Source of the DNA: Candidatus Methylopumilus sp.
GTDB taxonomy: Bacteria; Pseudomonadota; Gammaproteobacteria; Burkholderiales; Methylophilaceae
Direction of reading: 5' to 3'
NCBI GenBank assembly: GCA_026399645.1
Contig: JAPLQN010000037.1
Location: forward strand, 1-56,250
DNA length: 56,250 nucleotides
Part shown: positions 23,723 to 33,578 of the stretch, in pieces
Layout of the letters: each line of letters opens with the position of its first letter
Position numbering within the stretch: position 1 is the first letter of the stretch
Program-made: the position numbers and the translations under genes
The notes under the pieces: generated by a model
Seen by the model: the letters and a program-made list of their open reading frames with translations, nothing else
Databases searched by the model: none
Told to the model about the DNA's origin: nothing

Positions 23723-25828
23723 ATGAGTACTTATTTAAATCGTAGCACACTCCTTAACACCGAAGAAGCAACGGCCTTGCGTGATCAAATTCGCCAGTAT
23801 TTTCATCAAACTGCAGATTTATATGAGAGCTTGTTTCAGACCCTAGTTAGTGATGAAGCTTATTATTTAAACCCAAGCAGATTAAGACATCCGCTGATTT
23901 TTTATTATGGCCATACTAATACTTTTTTTATTAATAAATTAATTTTAGCAGGCTTAATAACTGAGCGCGTCAATCCTCAATTTGAATCGATGTTTGCTGT
24001 GGGTGTAGATGAAATGGGCTGGGACGACATCAATGCGCAAAATTATAATTGGCCCACGCCTTTAGAAGTTAAAACTTACCGTGCTAGTGTGCGCCAAGTG
24101 GTTGATCAATTAATTTGTACATTGCCGCTTAACTTACCTGTGGATTGGGAGAATCAGTGGTGGCCTATTGTAATGGGTATAGAGCATGAGCGTATTCATT
24201 TAGAAACTAGCTCAGTATTAATCCGCCAACATGCTTTGCACCATGTACAAAAAAAAGACACTTGGCAGTCATGTCCAGTAATAGACACCCCAGCACCTGC
24301 AAACAGTTTGGTGGACATAGCAGCGAGATTCATTAAATTAAGTAAATCTCCTGAATATTACGGCTGGGATAATGAGTACGGTAATTTCGAAGATGAATGC
24401 CCAGCGTTTCAAGCAGCGAAATACTTAACTTCCAACGCGGAGTTTTTTGCTTTTGTCGAAGCCGGCGGATACAAAGACGACTCGTATTGGCAGGAAGAAG
24501 GATTAGCTTGGCGGCATTACGCTCAAGCAATGCATCCGACTTTCTGGGTAAAACAAGGTGATGTTTGGAAGCTTAGATTAATGACGGAAGAAGTTGCTAT
24601 GCCTTGGAGTTGGCCAGTCGAAGTCAATTACCACGAAGCAAAAGCTTTTTGCAATTGGCAGTCTACTAAGATGGGTAAGCAAGTGCGTATGCCATCAGAG
24701 CATGAGTGGTATAGCCTCTATGCCCATGCTGGCTTGTCAGATGAAAAGGTAAGAGGTAGTATGAATGCTAATCTATTTTTAGACCATTACGCTTCCTCTT
24801 GCCCAGTCAATACATATGCACACGGTGATTTGTATGATGTGGTTGGTAATGTTTGGCAATGGACAGAGACCCCTATTTTTCCGTTTGATGGGTTTAAGGT
24901 GCACCCCTTATATGATGATTTCTCCACACCTACATTCGATGGTCGTCATAACATCATTAAAGGTGGTTCGTGGATAGCCTCTGGCAACGAAGCCCTAAAA
25001 GATGCACGTTACGCGTTTCGCCGACATTTTTTTCAACACGCAGGATTCCGCTACATTGTGACTGATACGCCTCTACAAATTAATGCCTCGCATTACGAAA
25101 CTGATAAACAACTTTCAGAATATGCTGAGTTTCATTATGGTGATACCTACTTTGGTGTGCCAAATTTTCCTAAAGCGCTGAGTGATTTTGTATTACAACA
25201 CTTGCACACACGACCCGCCAAAAAAGCTTTGGATTTGGGATGCGCAACTGGCCGCGCTTCGTTTGAGTTAGCAAAGCATTTTGACCATGTCACTGGTATA
25301 GATTTTTCCGCACGATTTATTGGTTTAGCGTTAAAACTTGTCCAACAAGGCATACTGCGTTACACCATGGTGAACGAAGGTGATTTAGTGAGCTACCAGG
25401 AACGCAGTTTAACTGATCTTAAATTAACAGATGTAGCGCACAAAGTTGATTTTTGGCAAGGTGATGCCTGCAATCTTAAGCCACAATTTACTGGCTACGA
25501 TTTTATACTGGCTGCCAATTTAATTGATCGCCTTTACAACCCACGTGATTTTTTAAGCAATATTCACCATAGGTTAAATATAGGCGGCGTCTTAATGATC
25601 ACCTCACCCTACACTTGGCTAGAAGAACACACGCCTCGTGACCAGTGGATAGGAGGCCACAAGCAAGACGGCGAAAATGTCAGCACTATAGATGGCCTCA
25701 AAGCATTGCTTGGTGAGCACTTTAAGCTTATGCAATCGCCCATTGAAATTCCTTTTGTAATTCGTGAAACACGGCATAAATTCCAACACAGCTTGTCCGA
25801 AGTGACCTTGTGGGAACGCATGCGCTGA
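23723..25828 (+). CDS. ovoA: OvoA, 5-histidylcysteine sulfoxide synthase with methyltransferase domain
   Basis: 701 aa in three parts. An N-terminal DinB-like domain carries the non-haem iron motif in GIEHERIHLETSSVL (HxxxHxE, about residue 153). A central FGE-sulfatase-like domain has MPSEHEWYSLYAHAG, YDVVGNVWQWTET and IKGGSWIASG..RYAFRRHF. A C-terminal SAM methyltransferase has ALDLGCATGRASFELAKHFD. This fusion is the OvoA architecture: O2-dependent coupling of histidine and cysteine, then N-methylation of 5-thiohistidine to ovothiol A. The DNA is visibly richer in GC than the flanks. Its TGA overlaps the next ATG. Confidence 0.93.
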   Translation: MSTYLNRSTLLNTEEATALRDQIRQYFHQTADLYESLFQTLVSDEAYYLNPSRLRHPLIFYYGHTNTFFINKLILAGLITERVNPQFESMFAVGVDEMGWDDINAQNYNWPTPLEVKTYRASVRQVVDQLICTLPLNLPVDWENQWWPIVMGIEHERIHLETSSVLIRQHALHHVQKKDTWQSCPVIDTPAPANSLVDIAARFIKLSKSPEYYGWDNEYGNFEDECPAFQAAKYLTSNAEFFAFVEAGGYKDDSYWQEEGLAWRHYAQAMHPTFWVKQGDVWKLRLMTEEVAMPWSWPVEVNYHEAKAFCNWQSTKMGKQVRMPSEHEWYSLYAHAGLSDEKVRGSMNANLFLDHYASSCPVNTYAHGDLYDVVGNVWQWTETPIFPFDGFKVHPLYDDFSTPTFDGRHNIIKGGSWIASGNEALKDARYAFRRHFFQHAGFRYIVTDTPLQINASHYETDKQLSEYAEFHYGDTYFGVPNFPKALSDFVLQHLHTRPAKKALDLGCATGRASFELAKHFDHVTGIDFSARFIGLALKLVQQGILRYTMVNEGDLVSYQERSLTDLKLTDVAHKVDFWQGDACNLKPQFTGYDFILAANLIDRLYNPRDFLSNIHHRLNIGGVLMITSPYTWLEEHTPRDQWIGGHKQDGENVSTIDGLKALLGEHFKLMQSPIEIPFVIRETRHKFQHSLSEVTLWERMR

Positions 25829-27030
25829 TGCAACGTTTTGACAAAACCATCTCACGGGAGGCAAGTTCATCGCTAAAATATGATGGCAGGCTTGAAACAT
25901 TTGGCACGAATGATGTCTTGCCAATGTGGGTCGCAGACATGGACTTTGCAGTACCCGATGCTGTTACAGAAGCATTACAAAAAAGAGCCAACCATCCCAT
26001 ATACGGCTATTCAATTGCACCAGAAAGCCTCTATCAAGCTCTAATCGATTGGTTACTTCTAAAGCATCGGTGGCCAGTAAAACGCGAGTGGATAGTGCTG
26101 ACACCTGGCGTGGTGCCTTCCTTAAACTTGGTTGTGGCGGCATTGACGGCAGAAAATGCAGGTGTCATAGTTCAGCCCCCGGTGTATTTCCCTTTTCTAT
26201 CTGCAGTAGAGAGTCAGCATCGTCGTTTGATAGAAAACCCCTTGATTTTAGAAGAAGATGATTTGGGTAATTTGCATTATCAAATGGATCTTTTACAGCT
26301 AGATACCTGCGCTAAAGAAGCAAGCTTACTGATGTTTTGCTCGCCTCATAACCCAGTCGGACGGGTTTGGTTAAAAGAAGAGTTACTGGCCTTATTGGCT
26401 GTTGCAAAAAAGCACAGTTTAATTATTCTAGCCGATGAAATTCATGCAGACTTGGTGTTTACCGATGCGCAACATTACACACTAAGTCGCCTTGCTTTTG
26501 AGGCTTCTCCAACACCATCAAGCATTGATGAGCCTCACGCTATCATCACAGCCATTTCGCCCAGCAAAACCTTTAATATCCCAGGCTTGGGACTTTCTGC
26601 ATTAATCATACCCGATGCCATTTACCGTCACACCATTCAATCGCATCTTGCTAAGATGGCTGTTTCAGTGACTAACCCATTTAGTATGATTGCATTCGAA
26701 GCCGCCTACCGTGGTGGAGCTGACTGGTTACGTGAATTAATGGCTTACCTTCAAACGACACGTGATGAGGCTGTTGCATTTATTCGCGCGCATATACCAA
26801 AAATAAATGTGGTGTGCCCACAAGGTACATATCTACTTTGGTTAGATTGCAGAAAATTAAACTTAGGTGACAAGGCATTAGCTCTATTTTTTGTGCAAGA
26901 AGCGCAGTTAGGTTTATCCAATGGTGCAATGTTTGGACGCGGTGGCAACGGTTTTATGCGCTTGAACATAGGCACTCCCAGAGCAAATGTCATGAAAGCG
27001 CTTGATCGTTTGAAATCTGCTTTGTCGTGA
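25828..27030 (+). CDS. ovoB: PLP-dependent C-S lyase (PatB/MalY type), probable OvoB
   Basis: 400 aa from the ATG at 25828, which overlaps the ovoA stop as TGATG; a GTG at 25810 is a less likely start. Fold-type I aminotransferase features: DVLPMWVADMDFAVPDAVTE, GVVPSLNLVV, FCSPHNPVGRVW, ILADEIHADLVF and the PLP lysine in ISPSKTFNIPGLGLSAL. The PatB/MalY group contains cystathionine beta-lyases and also OvoB, which cleaves 5-histidylcysteine sulfoxide to 5-thiohistidine. Overlap with ovoA makes OvoB the best call; the specificity itself cannot be read from sequence. Confidence 0.87.
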   Translation: MQRFDKTISREASSSLKYDGRLETFGTNDVLPMWVADMDFAVPDAVTEALQKRANHPIYGYSIAPESLYQALIDWLLLKHRWPVKREWIVLTPGVVPSLNLVVAALTAENAGVIVQPPVYFPFLSAVESQHRRLIENPLILEEDDLGNLHYQMDLLQLDTCAKEASLLMFCSPHNPVGRVWLKEELLALLAVAKKHSLIILADEIHADLVFTDAQHYTLSRLAFEASPTPSSIDEPHAIITAISPSKTFNIPGLGLSALIIPDAIYRHTIQSHLAKMAVSVTNPFSMIAFEAAYRGGADWLRELMAYLQTTRDEAVAFIRAHIPKINVVCPQGTYLLWLDCRKLNLGDKALALFFVQEAQLGLSNGAMFGRGGNGFMRLNIGTPRANVMKALDRLKSALS

Positions 27031-27161
27031 TTTGATGCTTTTACTTTCTACTCTTAACGACAAGGGTTACACCACCCTTTTATCTCGAACCTACTTTATT
27101 AATACAAAGGCTTTTTTTAACTTCTTTATGAACCTCTACTTGCACACTCTAAGCCGCGCCT

Positions 27162-28985
27162 ATGCACTCCTCTAAAATAGAAAATAACGTTAAACAAAAA
27201 AAGCAGCGTCATCAAGACTGGAATGTCATTAAGAACTTATTGCCTTACATAAAGGCTTACAAAGCACGCATTATTTTTACGCTTATATGCTTAGTGTTAG
27301 CGAAGGTGGCTAACTTGGGCGTGCCTATTATGCTCAAGAATATAGTGGATGCGATGAGTATTACTTCAACGCCAAAAGCATTACTGGTGGTGCCCGTAAG
27401 CTTAATTGTGGCTTACGGTTTGTTGCGCCTTTCAGCCTCCCTATTTGCAGAGTTGCGAGAGTTAATTTTTTCTAAAGTCACTGAGCAAGCTGTAAGGCAA
27501 GTAGGTTTACAAGTGTTTAATCATCTCCATGCCTTATCTTTACGTTTTCACTTATCTCGTCAAACAGGTGGTATGACACGAGATATTGAACGTGGCACAC
27601 GCGGCATTCAATCGCTGATCTCATATTCTCTTTACAGTATTATTCCCACTTTAATCGAACTTGCTATGGTGTTAGGTTATCTTTTATTTGCTTATGATAT
27701 TAGGTTTGTATTGGTAACGTTTATTGCACTGATTTGTTATGTGGTGTTTACAGTAGTTGTTACAGAGTGGAGAACAAACTTTAGGCGGGAAATGAATAGC
27801 CTTGACTCACAGGCCAACCAAAGTGCTGTGGATACTTTAATTAATTTTGAAACAGTTAAGTATTTTGGTAATGAACAGTTTGAATCTGCGCGTTATGATG
27901 TCAGCCTAAAAAAATATGCACACGCTGTGATTAAGTCGCAAAAGTCATTAGCTTTTTTAAACTTTGGTCAGCAAATTATTATCGTTTTTGGGTTGGTATG
28001 TATTTTAGGTTTGGCGAGCCAAGGCGTTGCTAACAAAGAAATGACTATTGGTGATTTAGTATTAGTAAATGTGCTCATGATACAACTCTACATACCACTT
28101 AACTTTCTCGGTGTGCTCTACCGTGAAATGAAGCAATCGTTAACTGATATAGACCGCATGTTTAGTTTACTAAAAACGGATCAAGAAATTTCTGATCTAC
28201 CAAATGCAACAGCATTGCAAATAAAATCCCCAGAGATAGGACCGCATGTTTGTTTTAAAGACGTTAGTTTTTATTACGAACAAAACCGCAGCATATTAAA
28301 TCAAGTATCGTTTGAAATTTTACCAGGCCAAACAACTGCCGTTGTTGGTCACAGCGGTGCCGGAAAAAGTACCTTAGGTCGACTAATATTCCGTTTTTAT
28401 GACGTGCAATCGGGCGCCATTTATTTGGACGGCCAAGATATCAAAACGGTTAAACAAGCAGGACTTAGACAGGCTATAGGTATAGTGCCGCAAGATACGG
28501 TGCTGTTTAACGACACCATAGGATTTAATATTGCTTACGGTAAGCCGGGTGCGAGTCAATCTGACATAGAAGCAGCAGCTCAATCCGCCCAAATCCATGA
28601 TTTTATTTCTAGTCTACCAAATGGTTACAACACCAATGTAGGTGAGCGGGGTCTCAAGCTTTCTGGTGGCGAGAAGCAACGCGTAGCTATCGCAAGAACA
28701 CTGCTAAAAAATCCTTCCCTACTTATCTTTGATGAAGCGACCTCGGCGTTGGATTCTGAAACGGAACGCAGCATTCAAAAGGAATTAAACGAGTTAGCCA
28801 AAAATCGCACGACATTAATCATCGCGCATCGCCTTTCAACCATCACACATGCCCATCAGATTTTAGTCATGGAAGCAGGTAGTATTATTGAACGCGGCAC
28901 CCATGAATCACTTTTAAAGGAAGGTCAGCGCTATGCGGAAATGTGGCGTGTGCAACAAAGCCAGATCCACTCATTAGCCCTATGA
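27162..28985 (+). CDS. Atm1/HMT1-type ABC half-transporter
   Basis: 607 aa: six-helix membrane domain (about residues 35-330), then the ATPase with Walker A GHSGAGKSTLGR, the signature LSGGEKQRVAIARTLL, Walker B LLIFDEATSALD and the H-loop IIAHRLST. FETVKYFGNEQFE and VPIMLKNIVDAM are characteristic of the mitochondrial-Atm1/bacterial group that exports glutathione or other thiol derivatives (family knowledge). Its position 130 bp behind ovoAB in the GC-rich block suggests a link to thiol or metal export, which is inference. Confidence 0.88.
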   Translation: MHSSKIENNVKQKKQRHQDWNVIKNLLPYIKAYKARIIFTLICLVLAKVANLGVPIMLKNIVDAMSITSTPKALLVVPVSLIVAYGLLRLSASLFAELRELIFSKVTEQAVRQVGLQVFNHLHALSLRFHLSRQTGGMTRDIERGTRGIQSLISYSLYSIIPTLIELAMVLGYLLFAYDIRFVLVTFIALICYVVFTVVVTEWRTNFRREMNSLDSQANQSAVDTLINFETVKYFGNEQFESARYDVSLKKYAHAVIKSQKSLAFLNFGQQIIIVFGLVCILGLASQGVANKEMTIGDLVLVNVLMIQLYIPLNFLGVLYREMKQSLTDIDRMFSLLKTDQEISDLPNATALQIKSPEIGPHVCFKDVSFYYEQNRSILNQVSFEILPGQTTAVVGHSGAGKSTLGRLIFRFYDVQSGAIYLDGQDIKTVKQAGLRQAIGIVPQDTVLFNDTIGFNIAYGKPGASQSDIEAAAQSAQIHDFISSLPNGYNTNVGERGLKLSGGEKQRVAIARTLLKNPSLLIFDEATSALDSETERSIQKELNELAKNRTTLIIAHRLSTITHAHQILVMEAGSIIERGTHESLLKEGQRYAEMWRVQQSQIHSLAL

Positions 28986-29012
28986 TTAAGATTTTGTATT
29001 GAACAAGCTAGC

Positions 29013-29456
29013 TCAGGCGATGCGTTTTAATGAGAGTGCATTCACGCAATAACGAAGCTTGCTGGGCGCTGGGCCGTCTGGAAATATATGACCTAAGTGC
29101 GCATCGCAAGTGCTACAAGTGATTTCAACCCGAACACTACTTAAACTGCCATCGCTAAAATAAGCCACCGCATTGGGCTCTAGGGGTTGTGTAAAAGAAG
29201 GCCAGCCCGTGCCGGAATCAAACTTTTCTGTTGCATCAAACAGCATGGTGTCGCAGCAGGCGCAAGCATAAAAGCCTGGTTCAAAGTGAGCACACATGGG
29301 TGAACTGAATGGGCGTTCTGTACCTGCATGGCGCGTGACGTCATGGACATCGCTAGGCAATATATTGCGCCATTGATCGTCTGTTTTTTCTACGCGGTGA
29401 TTCGCGGGTGGATTACCATGAAGTACGCGATTTTCAATATCTTGCCAAGTCAGCAT
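29013..29456 (-). CDS. msrB: Methionine-R-sulfoxide reductase MsrB
   Basis: 147 aa. Zinc cysteines in YACACCDTMLF and EITCSTCDAHLGHIF, substrate residues in KFDSGTGWPSF, and catalytic Cys in LRYCVNALSL. Reduces the R form of free or protein-bound methionine sulfoxide in the cytoplasm. It is convergent with the ABC transporter (27 bp apart) and belongs to the GC-richer block. Confidence 0.95.
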   Translation of the reverse strand: MLTWQDIENRVLHGNPPANHRVEKTDDQWRNILPSDVHDVTRHAGTERPFSSPMCAHFEPGFYACACCDTMLFDATEKFDSGTGWPSFTQPLEPNAVAYFSDGSLSSVRVEITCSTCDAHLGHIFPDGPAPSKLRYCVNALSLKRIA

Positions 29457-29645
29457 AAAAATACCTTTAGGGTTATGAGTTAATAAATTGTACTAGTCAG
29501 ATGTGATTTAAAAAAATTAGTTCTCAATACGCTGCATCAAAATCTTGATTTTTTATTCGCATAACATTGAAACTTATACTGTAAAAAGTGTCACTAAGCA
29601 TTGGTTAATAAATAATACTTTTTCAATTAGGCTAAGGATGCCCTC

Positions 29646-30737
29646 ATGAATACTATGCCACTTAATAAAACTGACCGCATGCGTGGCGCGCTTTGGGGTA
29701 TGTTTGTAGGTGATGCACTGGCGATGCCAGTGCATTGGTACTACAGTATTGCCACCCTTTGGCAAGATTTTGGTCAGATAAAAGATTACCAAGCGCCTAA
29801 AGCGCATCATCCTAACTCGATTATGTCTCTCGCCAACACCAGCAAAGCAGGACGTGGAACGCAAGAAGGCGATATTGTTGGAAGCGTCATACTTAAAGGC
29901 AAAAAGCACCATTGGGGTCCAGCTAATCGTCATTACCATCAGGGAATGCAAGCAGGCGAAAATACACTTAATTTACTGTGTGCGAGAGTTTTGTTGCGCT
30001 CGCTTAATGCAACAGGCGATTATGATCCCGCTGATTTTTTACGTGAGTATGTTGGCTTTATGACAGAGCCTGACCGACATAACGATACTTACGCGGAATC
30101 TTACCATCGAGATTTTTTTGCGAACTATGCAAAAGGTGTTCCTCCTGAAAAGTGCGCTGGGGCCGAAGGTCATGATACGGCATCTATAGGCGGCTTGGTT
30201 AGCCTCCCTATGCTTATCATAGCAAGCTTAAGCGAGGGTAACTTAACAACTACTACCGCTAAAGCCTTAAACCATCAACGCCTAACTCACCGCTCATCCT
30301 CACTGGAAATTTACTCTAGTGAACTTAGCGCATTGTTATTTCATATTTTTCAAGAGACAAATCCAAATACAGAAGAACTCGCCTGCGCTGCAGCAAGTCG
30401 TCTTGGATTTCCTGCGGCGAAAGTAGTTGCTTCTGTGCGCAGTAAGCAAAGTTCTGATTGTGACGTCATTGGTGGCTTACTCAGTTCTGCTTGTTACATA
30501 GACCAGTCTTTCCCCTCCGTCCTTTACCTCGCCTCACGCTACTCTAATAATTTCGAAGCGGCACTGATCGCTAATACTAATGTTGGCGGCGACAACTGTC
30601 ACCGTGGTGCTGTCTTAGGCGCAATACTTGGGTCAAGTTTAGGATTTGAAGCCATTCCTAAGCGCTGGATTGATGGCTTAATAGCCCATGATGAACTGAA
30701 TAATGAAATAGAAACGTTTATCAGACGCTTTGAATAA
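29646..30737 (+). CDS. ADP-ribosylglycohydrolase-like protein
   Basis: 363 aa. DRMRGALWGMFVGDALAMPV at the N-terminus and SNNFEAALIANTNVGGDNCH with RGAVLGAILG near the C-terminus fit the DraG/ARH fold (COG1397). The usual metal-binding DTD text is replaced by NTNVGGDN here, so the dinuclear metal site may differ and the substrate is uncertain. HWYYSIATLWQDFGQIKDY and the many His residues are notable. Last gene of the GC-richer block. Confidence 0.72.
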   Translation: MNTMPLNKTDRMRGALWGMFVGDALAMPVHWYYSIATLWQDFGQIKDYQAPKAHHPNSIMSLANTSKAGRGTQEGDIVGSVILKGKKHHWGPANRHYHQGMQAGENTLNLLCARVLLRSLNATGDYDPADFLREYVGFMTEPDRHNDTYAESYHRDFFANYAKGVPPEKCAGAEGHDTASIGGLVSLPMLIIASLSEGNLTTTTAKALNHQRLTHRSSSLEIYSSELSALLFHIFQETNPNTEELACAAASRLGFPAAKVVASVRSKQSSDCDVIGGLLSSACYIDQSFPSVLYLASRYSNNFEAALIANTNVGGDNCHRGAVLGAILGSSLGFEAIPKRWIDGLIAHDELNNEIETFIRRFE

Positions 30738-30776
30738 TTTTCTAACTTGTATCAATTAAAGACAAAGTTTTTGATG

Positions 30777-31967
30777 TTAGATTAATTGATTTTTAGTTGC
30801 AGTAAAAGCATCTATGGCTTTATCTAAATCTTCAAATGTATGAGCAGCAGAAATTTGAGTTCTAATTCTAGCTTTTCCTTGCGGTACCACTGGGAAAAAA
30901 AATCCAATCGCAAAAATACCTTTTTCTAATAGTTTTTTACTCATTGATTGGGCAAGATTAGCATCGCCTAACATAATAGGAACAATAGGATGATCGCCAT
31001 CTTTTACATCAAAACCAGTTTTTTGCATTCCAGATCTAAAGTAATGAACATTTTTCTCTAATGTATCGCGAAGTGCAGTTGATTTTTCTAACATCTCAAA
31101 AACTTTTAATGAAGCAGTACAAATATTAGGTGCGAGTGTATTTGAAAATAAATAAGGTCGAGATCTTTGTCTTAACATATCGATAATTTCTTTACGGCCG
31201 GATGTAAAGCCACCAGTAGCGCCACCTAAAGCCTTGCCAAATGTACTTGTGATGATATCAACACGATCTATTACATTACAATATTCATGAATACCGCGGC
31301 CTGTTTTTCCCATGAATCCTGTTGCATGACAATCATCATGATGCACCATGGCATCAAATTCATCTGCAAGATCACAAATCTTATCTAATTGTGCAATCGT
31401 GCCATCCATAGAAAATACGCCATCGGTGGTAATTAGAATACGTCTCGCGTTATTTTTCTTAGCTTCTTCTAGTTTTGCACGTAAATCATTCATGTCATTA
31501 TTTTTATAACGATAACGTTGTGCTTTACATAAACGAATACCATCAATAATCGACGCATGATTCAGTTCGTCAGAGATAACAGCATCATCCGCTGTTAAGA
31601 TGGTTTCAAATAAACCGCCATTCGCATCGAAGCAAGCCGCATAGAGAATCGTATCCTCCATGCCTAAATACTCACTCACTTTTTCTTCTAGCGTTTTATG
31701 TAATGTTTGTGTTCCGCATATAAAGCGAACAGAGGCAAGACCAAAGCCCCATCGATCAAGGCCATCTTTTGCGGCTTGAATGACTTCGGGATTGTTAGCC
31801 AAACCCAAATAGTTATTCGCGCACATATTAATAACTTCTTGATTATCAGAAAGCTGAATCTTGCTCTTCTGATCGGAATTAATAATACGTTCAGTTTTCC
31901 AAAGTCCTGCTTTTTTAATTTCTTCTAAATCAGACGAAAAACTTTCTTTAGCTTTTTTAAAGCTCAT
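30777..31967 (-). CDS. kbl: 2-amino-3-ketobutyrate CoA ligase
   Basis: 396 aa, PLP enzyme of the alpha-oxoamine synthase group. [16 protein letters not shown], the PLP lysine in [14 protein letters not shown], and [17 protein letters not shown] are typical of Kbl. With tdh 16 bp upstream it converts threonine via 2-amino-3-ketobutyrate to glycine and acetyl-CoA. Confidence 0.95.
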   Translation of the reverse strand: MSFKKAKESFSSDLEEIKKAGLWKTERIINSDQKSKIQLSDNQEVINMCANNYLGLANNPEVIQAAKDGLDRWGFGLASVRFICGTQTLHKTLEEKVSEYLGMEDTILYAACFDANGGLFETILTADDAVISDELNHASIIDGIRLCKAQRYRYKNNDMNDLRAKLEEAKKNNARRILITTDGVFSMDGTIAQLDKICDLADEFDAMVHHDDCHATGFMGKTGRGIHEYCNVIDRVDIITSTFGKALGGATGGFTSGRKEIIDMLRQRSRPYLFSNTLAPNICTASLKVFEMLEKSTALRDTLEKNVHYFRSGMQKTGFDVKDGDHPIVPIMLGDANLAQSMSKKLLEKGIFAIGFFFPVVPQGKARIRTQISAAHTFEDLDKAIDAFTATKNQLI

Positions 31968-31983
31968 TTAAAGATCCTTAATA

Positions 31984-33018
31984 TTAATTTTCCCAATTTA
32001 AGATAATTTTGCCAGACTTACCTGATCGCATAATGTCAAAACCTTCTTTAAATTCAGTATAAGGAAATCGATGTGTAATTATCTTTTCTAAAGGCAATCC
32101 ACTTTGAACCATCATCGTACCTTTGTACCAAGTCTCAAAAATTTCACGTCCATAGACTCCTTTAATTGTGAGACCTTTGAATACGACCATGTCCCAATCT
32201 ATACCAGAGCCTGCAGGCATGATTGCTAGCATAGCAATATGGCCACCATTAATCATGAGACTTAACATGTCACTAAAAGCTTTGGGGGAGCCTGACATTT
32301 CCAGTCCCACATCAAATCCTTCAAAAATACCAACGGACTTCATCATGTCACGGCTAATGGATTCTTTTTCAACATTAATTGCAATAACACGCGGAAGAAT
32401 TTTTTTAATAAAATCTAAACGATATTGATTTACATCCGTGATCACAATATTTCTTGCGCCAGCATGATCTGAAACCATAGCAGCCATCATCCCTATTGGA
32501 CCTGCTCCTGTAATCAGAACATCTTCACCCACCATATTAAAAGAGAGTGCCGTGTGGACTGCATTTCCATAAGGATCAAAAATAGCAAGTAAGTCAGTTG
32601 AAATTTCACGACTGGGTTTAAAAATATTCTTAGCGGGCACTGACAAGAGTTCTGCAAAACATCCTGTTCTATTTACACCTACGCCAATTGTGTTAGGACA
32701 TAAGTGTGTTCTGCCACCTAAACAGTTTCTGCAACGACCACATGTTATATGACCTTCTCCTGAGACGATATCGCCTACCTTTAAATCTGTTACATTAGAG
32801 CCGACATCTACAATTTCTCCTGCATACTCATGTCCCGTAATCATAGGAACAGGGATTGTTTTTTGGGCCCACTCATCCCAATTGTAGATATGAATGTCTG
32901 TGCCACAAATAGCCGTCTTTTTTATTTTAACTAATGCGTCGTTATTACCCATGTCAGGTTCTGGCATATCCTCAAGCCATAAACCCTCTTTAGCGTATTT
33001 TTTGACTAATGCTTTCAT
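31984..33018 (-). CDS. tdh: L-threonine 3-dehydrogenase
   Basis: 344 aa zinc medium-chain dehydrogenase. [17 protein letters not shown] and [15 protein letters not shown] hold the catalytic zinc ligands; [19 protein letters not shown] holds the structural four-Cys zinc site; [16 protein letters not shown] is the NAD-binding turn. Paired with kbl in the usual tdh-kbl operon, here in the order tdh then kbl. Confidence 0.96.
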   Translation of the reverse strand: MKALVKKYAKEGLWLEDMPEPDMGNNDALVKIKKTAICGTDIHIYNWDEWAQKTIPVPMITGHEYAGEIVDVGSNVTDLKVGDIVSGEGHITCGRCRNCLGGRTHLCPNTIGVGVNRTGCFAELLSVPAKNIFKPSREISTDLLAIFDPYGNAVHTALSFNMVGEDVLITGAGPIGMMAAMVSDHAGARNIVITDVNQYRLDFIKKILPRVIAINVEKESISRDMMKSVGIFEGFDVGLEMSGSPKAFSDMLSLMINGGHIAMLAIMPAGSGIDWDMVVFKGLTIKGVYGREIFETWYKGTMMVQSGLPLEKIITHRFPYTEFKEGFDIMRSGKSGKIILNWEN

Positions 33019-33123
33019 TTGGTAGACCTCGCCATTCTTAAGACAATAAAGTAAGTCTTTTAATTATATTGAAAATTCATTTTTTTAATACCAACTTTTA
33101 GCATGAATATGCACTTTTTTCCC

Positions 33124-33220
33124 CTACGCCTCTATTTCGTCCCATACATAATATCTAGGCCTAGAGACTTTAAAGTAAATACAAATACTGCAAAATACCC
33201 TCTTTTTTGAGGGGTTTAGT
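33124..33220 (+). repeat. Possible divergent C-rich intergenic repeat
   Basis: CTACGCCTCTATTTCGTCCC followed about 40 bp later by ACAAATACTGCAAAATACCC aligns by eye with ACACGCCTATTCCAGCCCC...ACAAATACTGTAAAATATCA at 54541-54620. It ends in a small CCCTC/GAGGG hairpin rather than the tRNA-like part. It lies just upstream of tdh. Confidence 0.4.
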
Positions 33221-33244
33221 AAGAACACATCAACACCATAAACG

Positions 33245-33400
33245 TCAAAATTTTTGATGGTTATATTCAATAAAACCTACCAAAAGTAAAACTGTAAATA
33301 AGGCAATTAAAAAAATAAGAATAAATTTAATATTTTCTTTTGAGATTTTTAATGGAAGATAGTCAGAGATAAATTTCTGAATTGTTTTGAGTGATTTCAT
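33245..33400 (-). CDS. Possible 51-aa single-helix membrane protein
   Basis: An ATG at 33400 opens MKSLKTIQKFISDYLPLKIS, then KENIKFILIFLIALFTVLLL and VGFIEYNHQKF. One strong transmembrane helix (about residues 25-43) with a basic amphipathic N-terminus. There is no clear Shine-Dalgarno, so support is moderate. Family unknown. It sits in the 560-bp gap between tdh and the TSUP permease; apart from this, a repeat (33124-33220) and a terminator, I see nothing there. Confidence 0.5.
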   Translation of the reverse strand: MKSLKTIQKFISDYLPLKISKENIKFILIFLIALFTVLLLVGFIEYNHQKF

Positions 33401-33418
33401 TTGCAATAATTAGATAAA

Positions 33419-33444
33419 AAATAGCCCTATTAAAAGGGCTATTA
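33419..33444 (-). terminator. Rho-independent terminator downstream of TSUP permease
   Basis: Stem AATAGCCCT / AGGGCTATT around 33420-33443 with a short loop and AT-rich flanks (T-run on the minus strand at 33414-33419). Likely ends the TSUP transcript about 135 bp past its stop; it could also serve in the plus direction. Confidence 0.65.
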
Positions 33445-33578
33445 AATAATGTTACGAAAGTTATTTTAGGAAACTTATAATCAGGTTAGATTTTACAATA
33501 ACTTTTTACAAATATCTGTATGTCATTGATAGCGATAAAATTTTAGCGGTGATAAGAAATGAGACTACAAATTTTATA

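Noticed and set aside
33197-33214. Rho-independent terminator (CCCTC/GAGGG)
   Set aside because: The short stem has a six-base T loop and no clean T-run on either side, and no gene ends there; kept only as part of the repeat.
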